From assembly GCA_963693085.1 (NCBI GenBank), contig OY856410.1, forward strand, positions 1,330,968,804 through 1,331,032,803: 64,000 nucleotides of DNA, in the 5' to 3' direction. This document shows positions 23,468-35,578 of this stretch, piece by piece (the stretch's first letter is position 1; every line of letters starts with the position of its first letter). The stretch is from Alisma plantago-aquatica (taxonomy: Eukaryota; Streptophyta; Magnoliopsida; Alismatales; Alismataceae). Under the pieces are notes generated by a model, which saw only the letters and a program-made list of their open reading frames with translations, did no database searches and had not been told where the DNA came from. The position numbers and the translations under genes are program-made.

Positions 23468-23622
23468 ACAACGGATTGTTTTCTCGAACCCCAAAACAAT
23501 TTTGAAAAAACCTTTTTTATTTTCTTTCATGCCTTCCGAGTAACATTCTGGAAGTGTACTCCTCTTTCTTTCGAGTTTCCATTCCGGCAGTACGTTTTTT
23601 CTGTACACGAATAACTGTTTAA

Positions 23623-24713
23623 TTGTGCATGCGACGCCCGACCGACGATTTCCAACCGTTTGATCCAGAAATAGAAAGGACTTTTCATCATCTAAATCGT
23701 CAAAATCTTGCGAGAATGAATGAAGATGAGATCTCCCGTAGGATCGACCAAGCTCTTACAGCTCAAAGAGAGCTCATCCAAACCGAACAAGTGGAAAGAG
23801 AAGCCTCTTTACGTGCAGCCTTTAGGGCCGAGCAAGAAACCATAGAAGCCAATAGGAGGGAAGTCGAAAGGCAAAAACAATTAAAAGACTTTTCTGTTCC
23901 TAAAACGGCCTATGCACAACATCCGGTCATACCCCCCCCCCCGATATTATTGCTCCACAATTTGAAATCCGAACACAATGGATCACCATGATGCAAGCCA
24001 ACCCTTTCTCGGGCAACAATGGGGAAAGTTGCCAAGATCACCTTCAAAGGTTCATTGACCTTTGTTCCTTGAACAAACTCCCAGGTGTCTCTGAAGATGC
24101 CATCCGACTTAGGTTGTTCAAATATTCCCTCTCCGGCCAAGCTAGTAGCTGGTACAACACCATGGAGAGTGAAGAACATGTCACAACATGGGAAGTTTTA
24201 CAAAGCAAGTTCCTTGAAAAATTCTACCCCCCGTCTCTCACCTATGAACTTAGGGGTCAAATAACTCATTTTTCTATGTCCCCAGGAGAGTCTTTAGGTG
24301 AAGCCTGGAAAAGGTTCAAGGATTTACTTAGGAAGTTCCCCCACCATGACATCTCTCAAGCCCAACTCATAGAGATTTTCTATCGTGGTGTTGATGATGA
24401 TACCAAATTTTTTCTTGATTCCTCATCTGGAGGAAATTTCATGCATCAAAGTTTAACTAGTGCATGGGAGGTAGTTAAACGGGCTTCTGAAACAAGGGCT
24501 AGAAGAGGGATTGGAGTAATCCTTAAGGTAGCCAAGGCAGAAGTTAATAATGATATCCAAAGCATAGCGGAAAGCCTAAAATTAATCGCCTTAAAACAAG
24601 ATCGGTTAGAGTCATCCTTAGTCACCCTTAGGGAGTCACCCCAACAACTAAAAGCCATGGATTCCCTTTATGGTATCTGCCAAGGATACGACCATACCAC
24701 CCTCCACTACTAA
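23623..24713 (+). pseudogene. Athila gag (E3), frameshifted in a C-run
   Basis: The first frame, 23623-23991, gives a charged coiled-coil-like N-terminus (AQRELIQTEQVEREASLRAA). It shifts at a run of 11 C (23932-23942). The following frame, opening before 23988, carries the retrotransposon gag capsid domain (FSGNNGESCQDHLQRFIDLC, then SGQASSWYN and FLEKFYPPSLT). The stop at 24711-24713 is premature: the same frame continues past it. Gag would form the virus-like particle that houses reverse transcription. Confidence 0.87.
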
Positions 24714-25655
24714 TACCTCTACAACATGCCCACACAACCTGAAGTAGGTCAATAATCAGAAGACCTCAATTCGATTAATACAATACCAGGCCAAGGTTAC
24801 TACAATCCCAACCAATCTAGAAATCATCCTGGTTTTCAGTATGGGAATCCCTCAGGCGCTGAGAACTCTACCCAACTTCAACAAAGGCCTCCCTATCCTC
24901 AAAGTAACAATCGACCTCCACCTGGATTCCCATACAACAATCAAAGAAATTTTGGAAATCACCAAAATCGACAACACTACCAACAATTCCAAAAGCTAAA
25001 CCTTCCACCCCAAAATCCAAACCAACCTCAACCTCCCCAACCACCTCAAAATGACGTCCCTCCTCTTCCCCCTAGTCATCCCAACTGGGCAAGCATAGAA
25101 CAAACCCTCGTGGCCATTCAAACCCATCAAAAGGCAACTAACACACAGTTAGCCCGTTTGTTTACCCAACAAAAACCTCATGTCGGGACTTTTGCAGGAC
25201 AACCTGAAAACAACCCCAAACATCCTGAACAACTCAAGGTAGTCTCTACTCATTCAGTAAAAGTGCACACCCCTCCCCCTTCAGCAGAATCTTCAGACCT
25301 ACCTCTAGAATTTGAGGATGAGTACATGGTAGTTGTCGAACCCGAAGTCACACCCAAACCATCCGTCCCCGAAACCCCTCAAGTGGAAGATGAAGGACCA
25401 GTTTACAAACCCCGACCTCCCTATCTAGACTGCCTCAAACAAACAAGACTTGATGCCTGTTTCATGAAATTTAGGGAATCTATGAAAAAAATACATGTTG
25501 ACATTCCCTTCCTTGATGCTTTGGCAGACATGCCCGCCTGGTCCAAGTACATGAAATCTCTCTTGACTAGGAAGTATGTTACTAAAGAATATGAGACTGT
25601 TAAACTTACTAGAACTACCTCCGACATTATCCTAAGTAAGATGCCTAAAAAATAG
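24714..25655 (+). pseudogene. Gag C-terminal proline/glutamine-rich region (E3)
   Basis: Same frame as the capsid part after stops at 24711 and about 24750. The protein is rich in Asn, Gln and Pro (YYNPNQSRNHPGFQYGN), then has a stretch typical of Athila polyproteins (GTFAGQPENNPK). From 25110 it is open to 25655, ending just before the protease. No zinc knuckle is visible, so the gag here appears to lack one or to have lost it. Confidence 0.65.
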
Positions 25656-26408
25656 AAGAATCTAGGTTCTTTTGGAATAGGATGTTACTTAGGTGACAAT
25701 GCTTGTAGGAAAGGCCTAGCAGATTTAGGAGCCAGTATATCCATCATGCCATATAGTCTTTGCAAAAGACTAGAATTCAATGACATGTTACCCACAGCTA
25801 TGACCATCCAATTGGCTGACTCATCCACAACTAAACCCATGGGAATCATAGAGGACATTCGGGTTAAAGTTGGAAATGATGCATATGTCCCTTGTGATTT
25901 TGTGATCATGGATATCAAGGAAGATTTACGCTACCCCCTCATTTTCGGACGACCCTTCTTAGCCACTGCTCGTGCCTTAATTGATGTTGAGGCTGGTACC
26001 ATTGTGTTAAGACTAGGGAAGCAAAACCTAGAGTTTAGGGTGTTTGAAAGCATGAAGGGACTTAGTCTTGAGGAAGAAGTCTACCTCATTGATTGCATTG
26101 ATGAATTAAACCAACTAAGGCAAGAATGGGAATTAGTTGATGACCCCCTATGCACAGCTCTCACCATCCCCTCCGAATGTGATTTTGATAATGAACCAAC
26201 AAATCAATTTAAGATTCACTTGGACAACTTTGAGGAAATCCCATGTGCTGAGACTGAAGACCTTAGGATGATCTCCACCATAGAAGAACAACCTGAACCA
26301 CCAAAGGCACCAGAAATGAAAGCTCTCCCCATAGGTCTGAAATATGTGTTTCTAGATGAACAACAATTATGCCATGTTATTATCAATTCTGACCTTACCA
26401 TTGAATAG
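25656..26408 (+). pseudogene. Athila protease region (E3)
   Basis: Retropepsin-like domain with the active-site stretch LADLGASISIMPYSLCKRL; here the motif is D-L-G-A-S. The downstream hydrophobic motif is PLIFGRPFLATARALID. The open part starts at Met 25746 only because a stop at 25653-25655 precedes it; the catalytic aspartate lies upstream of that Met (near 25725), so the real domain begins earlier in the same frame. The stop at 26406-26408 separates it from reverse transcriptase. Confidence 0.78.
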
Positions 26409-26414
26409 GAAAAC

Positions 26415-27840
26415 ATGCTTATGGGAGAACTTTGGAAAAGGAGAACAGCCTTAGGGTACAAAATGACAAATTTGGTTGGGATAGATCAATCCATTTGCAT
26501 CCACAAAATCCCAATGATTGAAAATAGTAAACCTTCCCGAGACCCACAAAGGAAACTCAACCCAAACATGAAGGAAGTTTTCCGTCTTGAAGTGATTAAA
26601 CTTTTGACTGCAGGAATCATCTACCCCATCTCTGACTCCCCTTGGGTCAGTCCGGTCCAGGTCGTCCCCAAAAAGGTGGGACCACGGTCGTTAGGAATGA
26701 GAAGAATGAGCTCATCCCCACCCGTACAGTCACAGGGTGGAGGATGTGCATTGACTACAGAAAACTCAACAAAGAAACTAGGAAAGACCACTTCCCTCTT
26801 CCCTTCCTCGACCAAGTTCTTAAATGTTTAGCACATCAACAATACTTTTGCTATTTAGATGGCTACTCAGGTTTTTATCAGATTCCCATTCATCATGAAG
26901 ACTAAGAGAAGACCACCTTCATATGCCCTTTTGGTACATACGCTTTTAGACGAATGCCCTTTGGCCTGTGCAATGCACCACCCACCTTTCAAAGATGTAT
27001 GTCTGCCATTTTTTCAGGGTTAACTGAGACGGTAATGGAAGTGTTCATTGACGATTCCTCTGTCTATGGAGATAGTTTCACTTCTTGCCTTGGAAACCTC
27101 TTCCTTGTTCTGGATAGATGCATCGAGTCACATTTAGTCCTTAATTGGGAAAAGTGTCACTTCATGGTCAGGGAGGGTATTGTTCTAGGCCATAAGGTAA
27201 GCAACCAGGACATTGAAGTTGACCAAGCCAAGATTGAGGTCATCACCAAGCTCCCCCCTCCCACCTCAGTCAAAGACATCCGAGCCTTCTTAGGACATGC
27301 TGGTTTCTATCGGCGTTTCATCTGTGACTTTTCCAAAATTACAAAACCTCTCACCAATCTTCTTCAAAAGGAGGTGCCTTTCAATTTTGATATGGCATGC
27401 ATGGAGAGCTTTCTATGTTTGAAAAAGGCTCTCACCACCACTCCTATCATTCGTGCTCCTGATTGGGCCTTACCCTTTGAAATCATGTGCGACGCTAGTG
27501 ATGTTGTTGTAGGTGCCATTCTAGGACAAAGAATTGATAAAAAAACACCATGTCATTTATTATGCATCCAAGACCCTTGATGAGGCTCAGCGAAATTACA
27601 CAGTTACCGAAAAAGAGATGCTAGCCATTGTCTATGCATTCGATAAATTTTTCTCATATCTTGTTGGTTCAAAGGTTGTTGTTTACACTGATCATGCAGT
27701 TATTCGCTACCTCATGACCAAGAAAGATGCCAAGCCTAGACTCATAAGATGGATTTTGTTATTGTAGGAATTTGATCTAGAAATCCTAGACAAAAAGGGC
27801 TCTAAAAATGTCGTGGCTGACCACCTCAGTAGACTTAGTT
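26415..27840 (+). pseudogene. Athila reverse transcriptase and RNase H (E3), broken
   Basis: N-terminal fingers at 26415-26680 (SDSPWVSPVQVVPKK), then a frameshift near 26680 into the frame with MCIDYRKLNKETRKDHFPLP. A stop follows at about 26903. The palm continues at 26954-27580 with the active site VFIDDSSVYGDSF. RNase H begins near 27480 ([16 protein letters not shown]), shifts near 27540, and ends with VADHLSRLS after a further stop near 27766. The catalytic aspartates of the palm are intact, but the frame is not. Confidence 0.88.
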
Positions 27841-29244
27841 ATAGCCCCATTGATGAACATCCCATAAATGAATCCTTACTCGATGACCAATTGCTCAAGG
27901 TTGACTCCCAATTTCCTCGGTTTGTTGATTTTGTGAATTATTTAGCTGCAGGTGTATTGCATCCCGAGTATACGGGACATTCTAAAGCTAAATTTTTACA
28001 TGATGTCAAAAATTATTGTTGGGATGAACCTTATTTGTTTCGACTTTGCGCCGATGGTTTATACCGTCGTTGTGTGTCCCATGAAGAAAGCATCGCCATT
28101 TTAGAACAATGTCACTCTGGCCCCTATGGTGGTCACATGATTTCCCAAAAGACAGCTAGGAAAGTCCTACAATGTGGATTCTTTTGGTCCACCATCTTCA
28201 AAGACTCGTATGATTATGTGCTTTCATGTGACAATTGTCAAAGGACGGGTAATATTTCCAAACGTGACCAAATGCCTCTCACCTCTTGGCAGGAATTAGA
28301 GATTTTTGATGTCTGGGGAATTGACTATATGGGCCCATTTCCTTCTTCTTATGGGTTTGCTTACATTTTAGTCACAGTAGATTATGTGTCAAAGTGGGTT
28401 GAAGCCATACCCACTAAAACTTGTGACTCTAAACTTGTTAAGAAACTCTTTAAAGATGTCATTTTTCCTAGATTTGGAGTCCCTCACACCGTCATTTCTG
28501 ACGGGGGATCCCATTTTTTGGAGAAAGGTTTTGAGGCTCTCTTGAAAAAATATGGGGTTTATCACAAAGTCGCCACTCCTTACCATCCTCAGACCAGTGG
28601 GCAGGTAGAAGTATCCAACAGACAAATAAAATCAATTTTAGAAAAAACTATTGGACGCACTAGGAAAGATTGGGCGTTAAAAATCAATGACGCTATGTGG
28701 GCATATCGTACTGCCTATAAAACACCCATTGGTACCACCCCCTTTCAGACTGATCTACGGTAAGTCATGTCACTTACCAATAGAACTAGAGCACAAAGCA
28801 AGTTGGGCCATCAAAACTTTAAATTTTGACCTTTCCATGGCTGGAGAGAAACGTTTTCTCCAAATAAATGAGCTTGATGAGCTTAGGATGAGTGCCTATG
28901 AAAACGCAAGAATATACAAAGACCGAACCAAAATGTGGCATGATGGTCATATTAAACACAAAGACATTAGAGAAGGGGATCAAGTTTTAGTTTTTAATTC
29001 AAGATTACGACTTTTCCCTGGAAAACTCAAGTCGAGATGGTATGGCCCCTACATTGTCAAGTGTGCTTATCCACATGGCGCTTTTCTTCTCTGGGATAAA
29101 GTTTTGGGTGAGTTTAAGGTTAATGGGCATCGACTTAAAAGATACATCACCACTGAAGACCTTGTCGCTTCAGATGCAAACAATTTTTCATCTTTGAAAG
29201 ACCTGAACCTACTTGACCCCACAACTTCCCCAGAATCCCAATAG
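27813..29244 (+). pseudogene. Athila integrase (E3), one frameshift
   Basis: HHCC zinc domain at about 28110-28240 ([10 protein letters not shown], then CDNCQRTG). The catalytic core has aspartate in GIDYMGPF, aspartate in ISDGGSHF, and glutamate in [11 protein letters not shown], so the DDE triad is present. A frameshift near 28755 moves the reading into 28687-29244, which holds the C-terminal DNA-binding part ([18 protein letters not shown], then SRWYGPYIV). There is no chromodomain, as expected for Athila. Confidence 0.87.
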
Positions 29245-30467
29245 ACTGATCCATCTCTTGTCAGGCCATGACGTAAAACTTGGCGCTTTTTGGGAGGCAA
29301 CCCAAATAATTTTTGCATTTTTCCCTTCTTTTCTAATATCATCACCCTTGTTTTTTTTGTTTTGTTTTGTGTTCTATTCTTTTGGGGAGTTGTTGTCATC
29401 GTCCTTCATCCTCCACCACAGTGATTCTTTTCCCCCATCTCGAATTTTGATTTTTGCTTGGGATGAGCAAAGTCTTAAGTTCGGGGTGGGGATGGGTGGT
29501 ACGTTTCCACCCCTTTTTCTTCCCCTGTTAGTATCTTTTCTTTGTTTTACATTTTGCATGTAGTTTTTTTTCTTTCTTTCTTTTCATAGTACAATTGACC
29601 CATATCTAGTCGGCCTTGATATGATCATTTGTCAAAATACTCCTCTTAATGATGTAACTGCCTTGTAATTAAAATTTTGAAACTTTCATGACTAGAAATC
29701 CTCCTGTCACTTAGGACCTCAAATAATAATCACTCCTTGGAAAAGATGGCAAGCCATAGAGGACTGATAGGATTCAAGAGTGATGCTTTCTTATCATGTG
29801 CAACTTGTATAAATTTTTTTGATTTTTTGCATGATTCGGTAATAGTTGAAGCAATGCATGGTACTCTAAAAAAAAGATAAGAAAAAAAAAGTTGCACAAG
29901 AACTGCCTCTTCTACTCTTCTTCCACCACTTCCAAATCTTTCCATTCATGAAAAAAAAAGCCAATAATGCCCAAAAAGCTAAGTTTGGGGTGGCACCCCT
30001 TCCCCCTCTTCTACTTCTTCCATACCCACACAATTGGGTGTATCACCAAAAATCAAAGAAAAATATGTGGTCAATGTAACTGCATGTCTACTAAATAAAA
30101 AGATCTCGAGTCGAATAGAGGAGAGACTATCCTTCTTCCATACCTCCTTCACTCCAATTTTCTACCCAGGGGAAAACTACAAAAACCCCAACCATCCAAA
30201 ATCAGCCATGTTCTTGTGTAAAACTTAAAAAAAAATTGGAGTACCAAATGCAAAGGTGAAATAAAAATCTATTTTATTGCAGGTCTTGAATAAATACAAG
30301 TTTGTGAAGTAGGAAATATAAAAGTCACTTTTCGTAAATTCAGGAAGTCAGGGCCGCTTGGCCATATTTTGGTGGAAGGAATTAAGTGGTTGTTAGGAGA
30401 GTGAGGATGATAGGTTGAGAGTATATCTTGAAAGTGTTTCTTGATTTTAATATTGCTCGGGACGAGC
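29245..30467 (+). other. Non-coding tail of E3 with repeated PPT-like tracts
   Basis: No env-like open frame. It begins with TTTTTGGGAGGCAACCCAA, a short inverted repeat commonly seen after Athila pol. Two polypurine-like tracts precede the terminal one: TTAAGTTCGGGGTGGGGATG at about 29475-29494 with GGGATGAGCAAAGT upstream, and CTAAGTTTGGGGTGG at about 29979-29993. Short open frames elsewhere are low-complexity. Confidence 0.7.
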
Positions 30468-30485
30468 AAAGTTTAAGTTTGGGGT
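30468..30485 (+). other. Polypurine tract (E3)
   Basis: AAAGTTTAAGTTTGGGGT a few bases before the 3' LTR start at 30490, preceded by GGGACGAGC. It is the plus-strand primer of E3. Confidence 0.78.
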
Positions 30486-31194
30486 ATTTTGATGAATGCA
30501 TATTCATCTCTTATTTTTGCTTCATTTAGAATAATTAATTAGGACTTTTTTGTTAATTTTAGCTAATTCAAAAATAAATAGCACTTTCATCTTCTTGATA
30601 TACTTTTCCTGAATTCTTATGATGTTTTTCTTAATTTTCAGGAATTATCTAAGTAATTAAATCGAGAAAATAAAAGATGAAGATATGAGGCTTTCAAATA
30701 TTCTCGCAGTGCCTGAGATACTCGTCACCAAAATAGCCATATCTTTTGCGTCTAAAGGCGGAATTCCAAGATAAAGTATGGAATGAAAAGAGAATTTTAT
30801 TGGATACAAAAAAGACATATTTTGCGACAATTTTGGTGTTTATTTGGCTGCGCAATTAACCAGTGAAAGTGGCATTACGTTTTCCTGCAGAGTCTGATTT
30901 CAGTATATACCTTTCACCAAAATTGGTATAACTCCCACATCCCAAGGAGGAATTTATTGTTCAAGTATGAGTTGGAAAGATAATTCGATTATCTACAGGA
31001 AAAATATATTTTTGGTTCGCTTCTGAATTTTTGACTGGCCCAAAAATACGCTCGAAACTTCTGTTTTGGGAAATTAATGCAAAAGGGATGCAAAGAAATC
31101 AATTGTTTCCTCTATTGACTAGATCTAGAAAGTTAGCAGCCGTCGGCGGCCATTTCTTTTGCCCTAAACCTAATGTATACCCCCCTCCTTCTCC

Positions 31195-31202
31195 TATAAA
31201 AG
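31195..31202 (+). promoter_or_regulatory. TATA box in the E3 3' LTR
   Basis: TATAAAAG after a C-rich stretch. A polyadenylation-type AATAAA lies 100 bases downstream (31295-31300), as expected for a short R region. Confidence 0.65.
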
Positions 31203-31294
31203 TAGGGGCACTTCCTCCCCTCCAGAGGCATCTTGGATTTCTTGTATTTTGGAATTCTACAGCAATCAATCTTGTAGTCATCTTTTTATTATGC

Positions 31295-31300
31295 AATAAA
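31295..31300 (+). terminator. Polyadenylation signal in the E3 3' LTR
   Basis: AATAAA about 100 bases after the TATA box, followed by a T-rich stretch. It probably directs 3' end formation of the element transcript. It is absent from the deleted 5' LTR. Confidence 0.5.
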
Positions 31301-32261
31301 GTAGTTTTATTTCAAGCACTGTTCTTCCATTCTTGTTCTTGTCTCCTCTTCTTGCCTTAGTCTTAATCTACTTTTCTCTACGCTTTATTTCTGGAGCAAG
31401 GAACAAAGGACTAAGCCATTTCATTGACTCTAGCATAAGGATTCATCTCCTTATTTTTGGGCTAGACTATGGCTTTTGTACTTTCTTCCTCCGTCTTCCC
31501 TTTCTCCATGTGTGAGTATTCTTTTATTGGGGAAAAGGGGAATAACCCCTTAGCCATGGTTTTAACGATTTCTTCTTAAATGATTAGATGGTAATCAATT
31601 TTAATTGAATGATTGATCTTCGGATCGCATGTTAATCCGGATGGATATGACCATGGAAATCCGGATTCAGAACAATAAAATCGATTACATAGACGTTTTG
31701 ATATGACCGTGGATTCTCGTCTTTTAGGTTGATAAACTAGGAAGCATGAGCACCAGGACCAATGGGCTCATGTGGAGTTTCTCTCTTGTGAGTTTTTAAA
31801 TTCGTAAACCTTCATCGAATCGTCGTTTAATATTTAGTTGTTATCACTTAGGCTAAGGTGGTGAAAACCCCTACGAGCCTCGATTTCCTTCTCTTGATTT
31901 AATCACTGCATCCTTCGTTTTCTTTAATTCTTAGTCTTCCATTCATATAGTTTTGTTTGTGTTAACAATCTTTTTATTATTGTCTTGTGCATGTTTATTC
32001 TTGTTAAGTACTTTTCTTCTTGCATTAGTGTAATCACACAAAACCCCAACTGAACTTTACTTTCTGCTTCAATAAAAAGAAAAATACCAAAAAAACAAAT
32101 AATAAAGTTTTTCAATATTTGGGTTCTAAAGAACAATCTCTAATAGTTGTCCTATGGGATCGACCCTTCTATACTACCCTTAAAACCGGAAGTAAAAAAG
32201 GTTTAAACTCTAGGATTAACCTCTTAGTGATTGATATTGCAAAACGATGATTATCAACCAC

Positions 32262-32765
32262 AAAGTCCATGGTTACATGATCCCACTTCCACTGTGGTAT
32301 GGGTAAAGGTTGCATTATTCCCGTAGGTTTCTGGTGTTCATCTTTAACTTGCCGACACATAGGACACCGCATAATGAACTCAGCAACATCCTTCTTCAAA
32401 CCAGGCCACCAATACATATCTTTCAAATTTCGATACATCTTGGTGCTTCCTGGATGCATGGCATACATTGAAGAATGAGCTTCTTCCAAGACTATCTTTC
32501 TCAAGTTATCCACATTCGGCACTATCATCCTATCATGATAACAAGCTACTAGATCATCTGAGTCATGGAAACCTTCTCGTTTCTCACTACCATACTCTGA
32601 TCTAATATGTTGAACTGCAACATCAACTTGTTGTGCCTCCTTAATCTGTTGTCTCACAGTAGGTTTTATGTGCATCTCAGCTAACAATCCAGATAACAAT
32701 GATACCTTTAATTGTATATTGTCTTGTCTTAAAGAGATAAGCATATCCCTCCTAGAGCACACCAA
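32262..32765 (-). pseudogene. Integrase N-terminal part (E2)
   Basis: Minus-strand reading from 32765. It has the HHCC zinc domain (EEAHSSMYAMHPGSTKMYRN, then CPMCRQVKDEHQ) and the start of the catalytic core WDHVTMDFVV, which contains the first aspartate. It is cut at 32262 by E3; the next residues, GLPRT, are on the other side at 22634. The extra residues read into the E3 LTR are not part of the protein. Confidence 0.88.
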
Positions 32766-32805
32766 AGAATTCAGTTGTGCTCCATCTAAGGCTGGTGTTT
32801 CTTAT

Positions 32806-34200
32806 TTTCTACTTAAAGCATCAACAACCACATTGGCCTTCCCTAGATGATAATTAATCGTACAATCATAGTCCTTGATCAATTCCATCCAGCGGTGTTG
32901 CCTCATGTTTATATCATGCTGAGAAAAGATATACTTAAGATTCTTATGGTCTGTGAAAATCTAGAATGTCTCTCCATAAAGATAATGTCTCTAGATCTTC
33001 AAGGCATGGACTACAACAACTAGTTCTAAGTCGTGTGTCAGATAATTCTCCTCGTGCCTCTTAAGTTGTCGAGAAGCAAAAGAAATCACTTGTTTATTCC
33101 GCATCAACACACATCCTAGTCCATTCTTAGAGGCATCACAGAACACTATGTACCCTTTCCCTTGCTCAGGTAATACAAGCACATGTGCACTTGTCAACCT
33201 TTCCTTTAACATCTAGAATGATTGTTGACACTTGTCACTCCAGGTAAAAGGAACATCCTTCCTGGTCAACTTAGTCAAGGGTGAAGCTATGGAACAAAAG
33301 TTCTTAATGAACCTTCTGTAATAGCTTGCCAACCCTAAGAAACTTCGAATCTCCGTCAGTGTCTTCGGTTGCTCCCATTGTAGGACAGATTCTACCTTTT
33401 TAGGGTCAACACGAATACCCGAAGCAGATATTATGTGTCCAAGAAAAGAAACTTGTGGTAACTAGAACTCACACTTGCTAAACTTAGCATATAACTTATG
33501 CTCTCTTAGCAAAATTAGAGTCTGACGAAGATGTTGTTCATGCTGTTGAGCATATCTACTATAGATCAAGATGTCATCTATGAAGACGACAACACACTGA
33601 TCCAGAAAAGGTCGAAAGATTCTATTCATGAGTTCCATAAATGCAGTTGGTGCATTAGTTAGTCCAAATGACATAACTATGAACTCATAGTGACCATACC
33701 TTGTTCTAAAGGCAGACTTAGGTATGTCACCATCCTTAATACGCAGTTGGTGATATCCTGACCTCAAATCTATTTTTGAGAAGATGGTTGCACCACGCAA
33801 CTGGTCAAAGAGATCATCAATCCTTGGTAGAGGATACTTATTCTTTATTGTTACTTTATTTAACTGTCTATAATCAATGCACAACCGCATTGATCCATCC
33901 TTCTTTTTAACAAAGAGGACCGCAACACCCCAGGGTGAAGTACTCAGTCAGATGAAACCCTTCTCAAGAAACTCTTGCAGTTGTTTCTTGAGTTCTTCCA
34001 TCTCAGTAGGTGCCATCCTATATGGTGTTTGTGTTATAGGTTGTGTGTTCGAGATTATATTAATCTCAAAATCAATCTCTCAGGGTGGAGGTACACCTAA
34101 AAGTTCTTTAGGAAATACATCTTCAAATTCCCTGACCAGAGGAACTTCTGTAGGGTTAAGACTCTCCATGGTAGTATCTACCACATGGGCCAGGAATGCA
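32806..34200 (-). pseudogene. Reverse transcriptase and RNase H (E2), broken
   Basis: Minus-strand pol. From about 33960: [15 protein letters not shown], then [20 protein letters not shown] and the active site [20 protein letters not shown] (33462-33890). After a stop at about 33462 come [15 protein letters not shown] and RNase H at 32991-33212 ([13 protein letters not shown]), with further stops near 33213, 32990 and 32962. The domain ends at about 32806 with ALSRK and a stop. The catalytic acidic residues that are visible are conserved; stops inactivate it. It closely resembles the E0 pol, as expected for the same lineage. Confidence 0.88.
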
Positions 34201-34214
34201 TAACATCCTTACCT

Positions 34215-34590
34215 CTACTGCTTCTCAGCAACCATAGCTGACACAAGACAGGTTGTTAGAATCTTTCTATCTCCTTGAAAGATCCATGTGTCACTTTCAT
34301 TAGTGAACACAACTTGCTTGGACTCACAATCCAAGACAACCCTATACCTTTCCAAGGTATCCATCCCAAGGATTACATCGAATCCATGCATCTCAATTGG
34401 TATAAGATCCACTTGAATGCGATGTTCAGAAAAGAAGAGAATGCAGGGAGAACATACCTCCCGCAACACAGCAGATCCCATCAAAGAAGTTTCTAACAAC
34501 AAACTATCTGCTCAATGACATGTAGTCAGGTTGCAGTCAAGAATCACTCTTTGAGTGATAAAGGAATGTGTAGCACCCAGACCAATTAAA
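34215..34590 (-). pseudogene. Aspartic protease (E2), catalytic site lost
   Basis: Minus-strand domain. The active-site region reads GLGATHSFITQRVI where the family has D-S-G-A-T-H-S-F-I, so the catalytic aspartate is a glycine. The second motif, FDVILGMDTLERY, is intact. A stop lies between the two motifs at about 34515. The protease is therefore dead on two counts. Confidence 0.8.
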
Positions 34591-34817
34591 ATGGATACAA
34601 CGCAAGATATAGACATGTTATAATAAAACAATTCCATCTGACATGCCACAGCCCTAGGGTTGATCACTGCATTAGGTGGATTCATCGCGTAGAATCTCGC
34701 TATTTCCTGTGGTTGATTTAGTGCTCGATGACTAGGTACTGATGATCCAGCTTGGGATGTTTGTCCACATCCTCTAGCATTACCTAGAAACTATCGCCTT
34801 TGAGATCCTTACTGACT

Positions 34818-35513
34818 CTACCTTTGAGTTTGAGTCACACTCACTTCTCTGGCTCTGCAATCCTTCATCATATGCCCCACCTTTCCACATATATAACAGC
34901 TTCTGTTCCCTTGATGTGGTATGGATGGTCCTGTAACCGACATAGATGTTGAGCTACAAGCTCCTTCTAGTGGTAAACTTTGTCCTCTACCCCTATTTGA
35001 CGTCCACTGCGTCTGGGTATTGAATCTAGGTGGTGCCATTGGTGCAGAAAACCTCGGTTTCTTAAAATCTTTGGATGAGGATCCTTAGAACTGGGGATAC
35101 ATCTTCTTGTTCTTGGTCTGTCTCTTCTCCAACACAGACCTCTCTACCCTCCTGACAGAATCCACGAAGGTAGTAAACCTTTCCCTGTTCTCCAAAGCAG
35201 ACACAGGGGTAGTTAACTCAGCGTTTAACCCCTTCTCAAAATGCCTAATCCTTTTCTTCATCTGTGGTTGCCATGTGCGGACAAAACTGCAAAAGCTCCA
35301 TGAACTTAGCCTCGTACTCGTTAATGTTCATTAGTCCTTGTCTTAGTCTCTCAAACTGAGAGCTTTTCTCATCCAGGAACGTCTTAGGGAAGTATTTGTT
35401 GATAAATTCCTGTCGGAAAACTTCCCATTCGATCTCCACACCTGGTCTTTTCCCTTCCTCCATGGTACACCAGTGACCAGCACTCCCCTTGAGCAGGAAA
35501 GGGAATGATGGCA
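34818..35513 (-). pseudogene. Gag C-terminal half with zinc knuckle (E2)
   Basis: Minus-strand reading from the LINE insertion at 35513. The capsid core spans 35245-35513 (FLLKGSAGHW, then FINKYFPKTFLDEK and LRQGLMNINEYEAKF). The zinc knuckle CYICGKVGHMMKDC is at 34857-34898. Frameshifts and stops separate the parts at about 35240 and 35040. The N-terminal half is at 40598-40977 beyond the LINE. Confidence 0.85.
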
Positions 35514-35578
35514 CGAGCGTTCAAAAAAGCAGAAAGGGCGAACAGAGGGGAGACGGCAGGGAGAACCTCGGATGTTCC

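Larger units (their letters stand above)
22640..32256 (+). mobile_element. E3: Athila-lineage Ty3/gypsy element inside E2 integrase
   Basis: Plus-strand element with target duplication ACCAC (22635-22639 and 32257-32261). It splits the E2 integrase codons for MDFVV and GLPRT. Order: 5' LTR, tRNA-Asp primer-binding site, gag, protease, reverse transcriptase, RNase H, integrase, a 1.2 kb non-coding tail, polypurine tract and 3' LTR. The RT-RNase H junction (VKDIRAFLGHAGFYRRFI) and the tRNA-Asp primer place it in the Athila lineage. No env-like frame is seen. Frameshifts and stops break gag and pol, and the 5' LTR has lost its promoter. Confidence 0.92.
30490..32256 (+). repeat. 3' LTR of E3 (1767 bp, complete)
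   Basis: Starts TGATGAATGCATATTCATC and ends GATTATCA. It holds the promoter and polyadenylation signals missing from the 5' LTR. Outside the deleted segment the two LTRs are very similar by eye. Confidence 0.92.

Noticed and set aside
29245..30467. A possible env-like gene in the E3 tail
   Set aside because: The longest frames are about 110 codons, low in complexity, and lack a signal peptide or a stable membrane pattern in one continuous frame.
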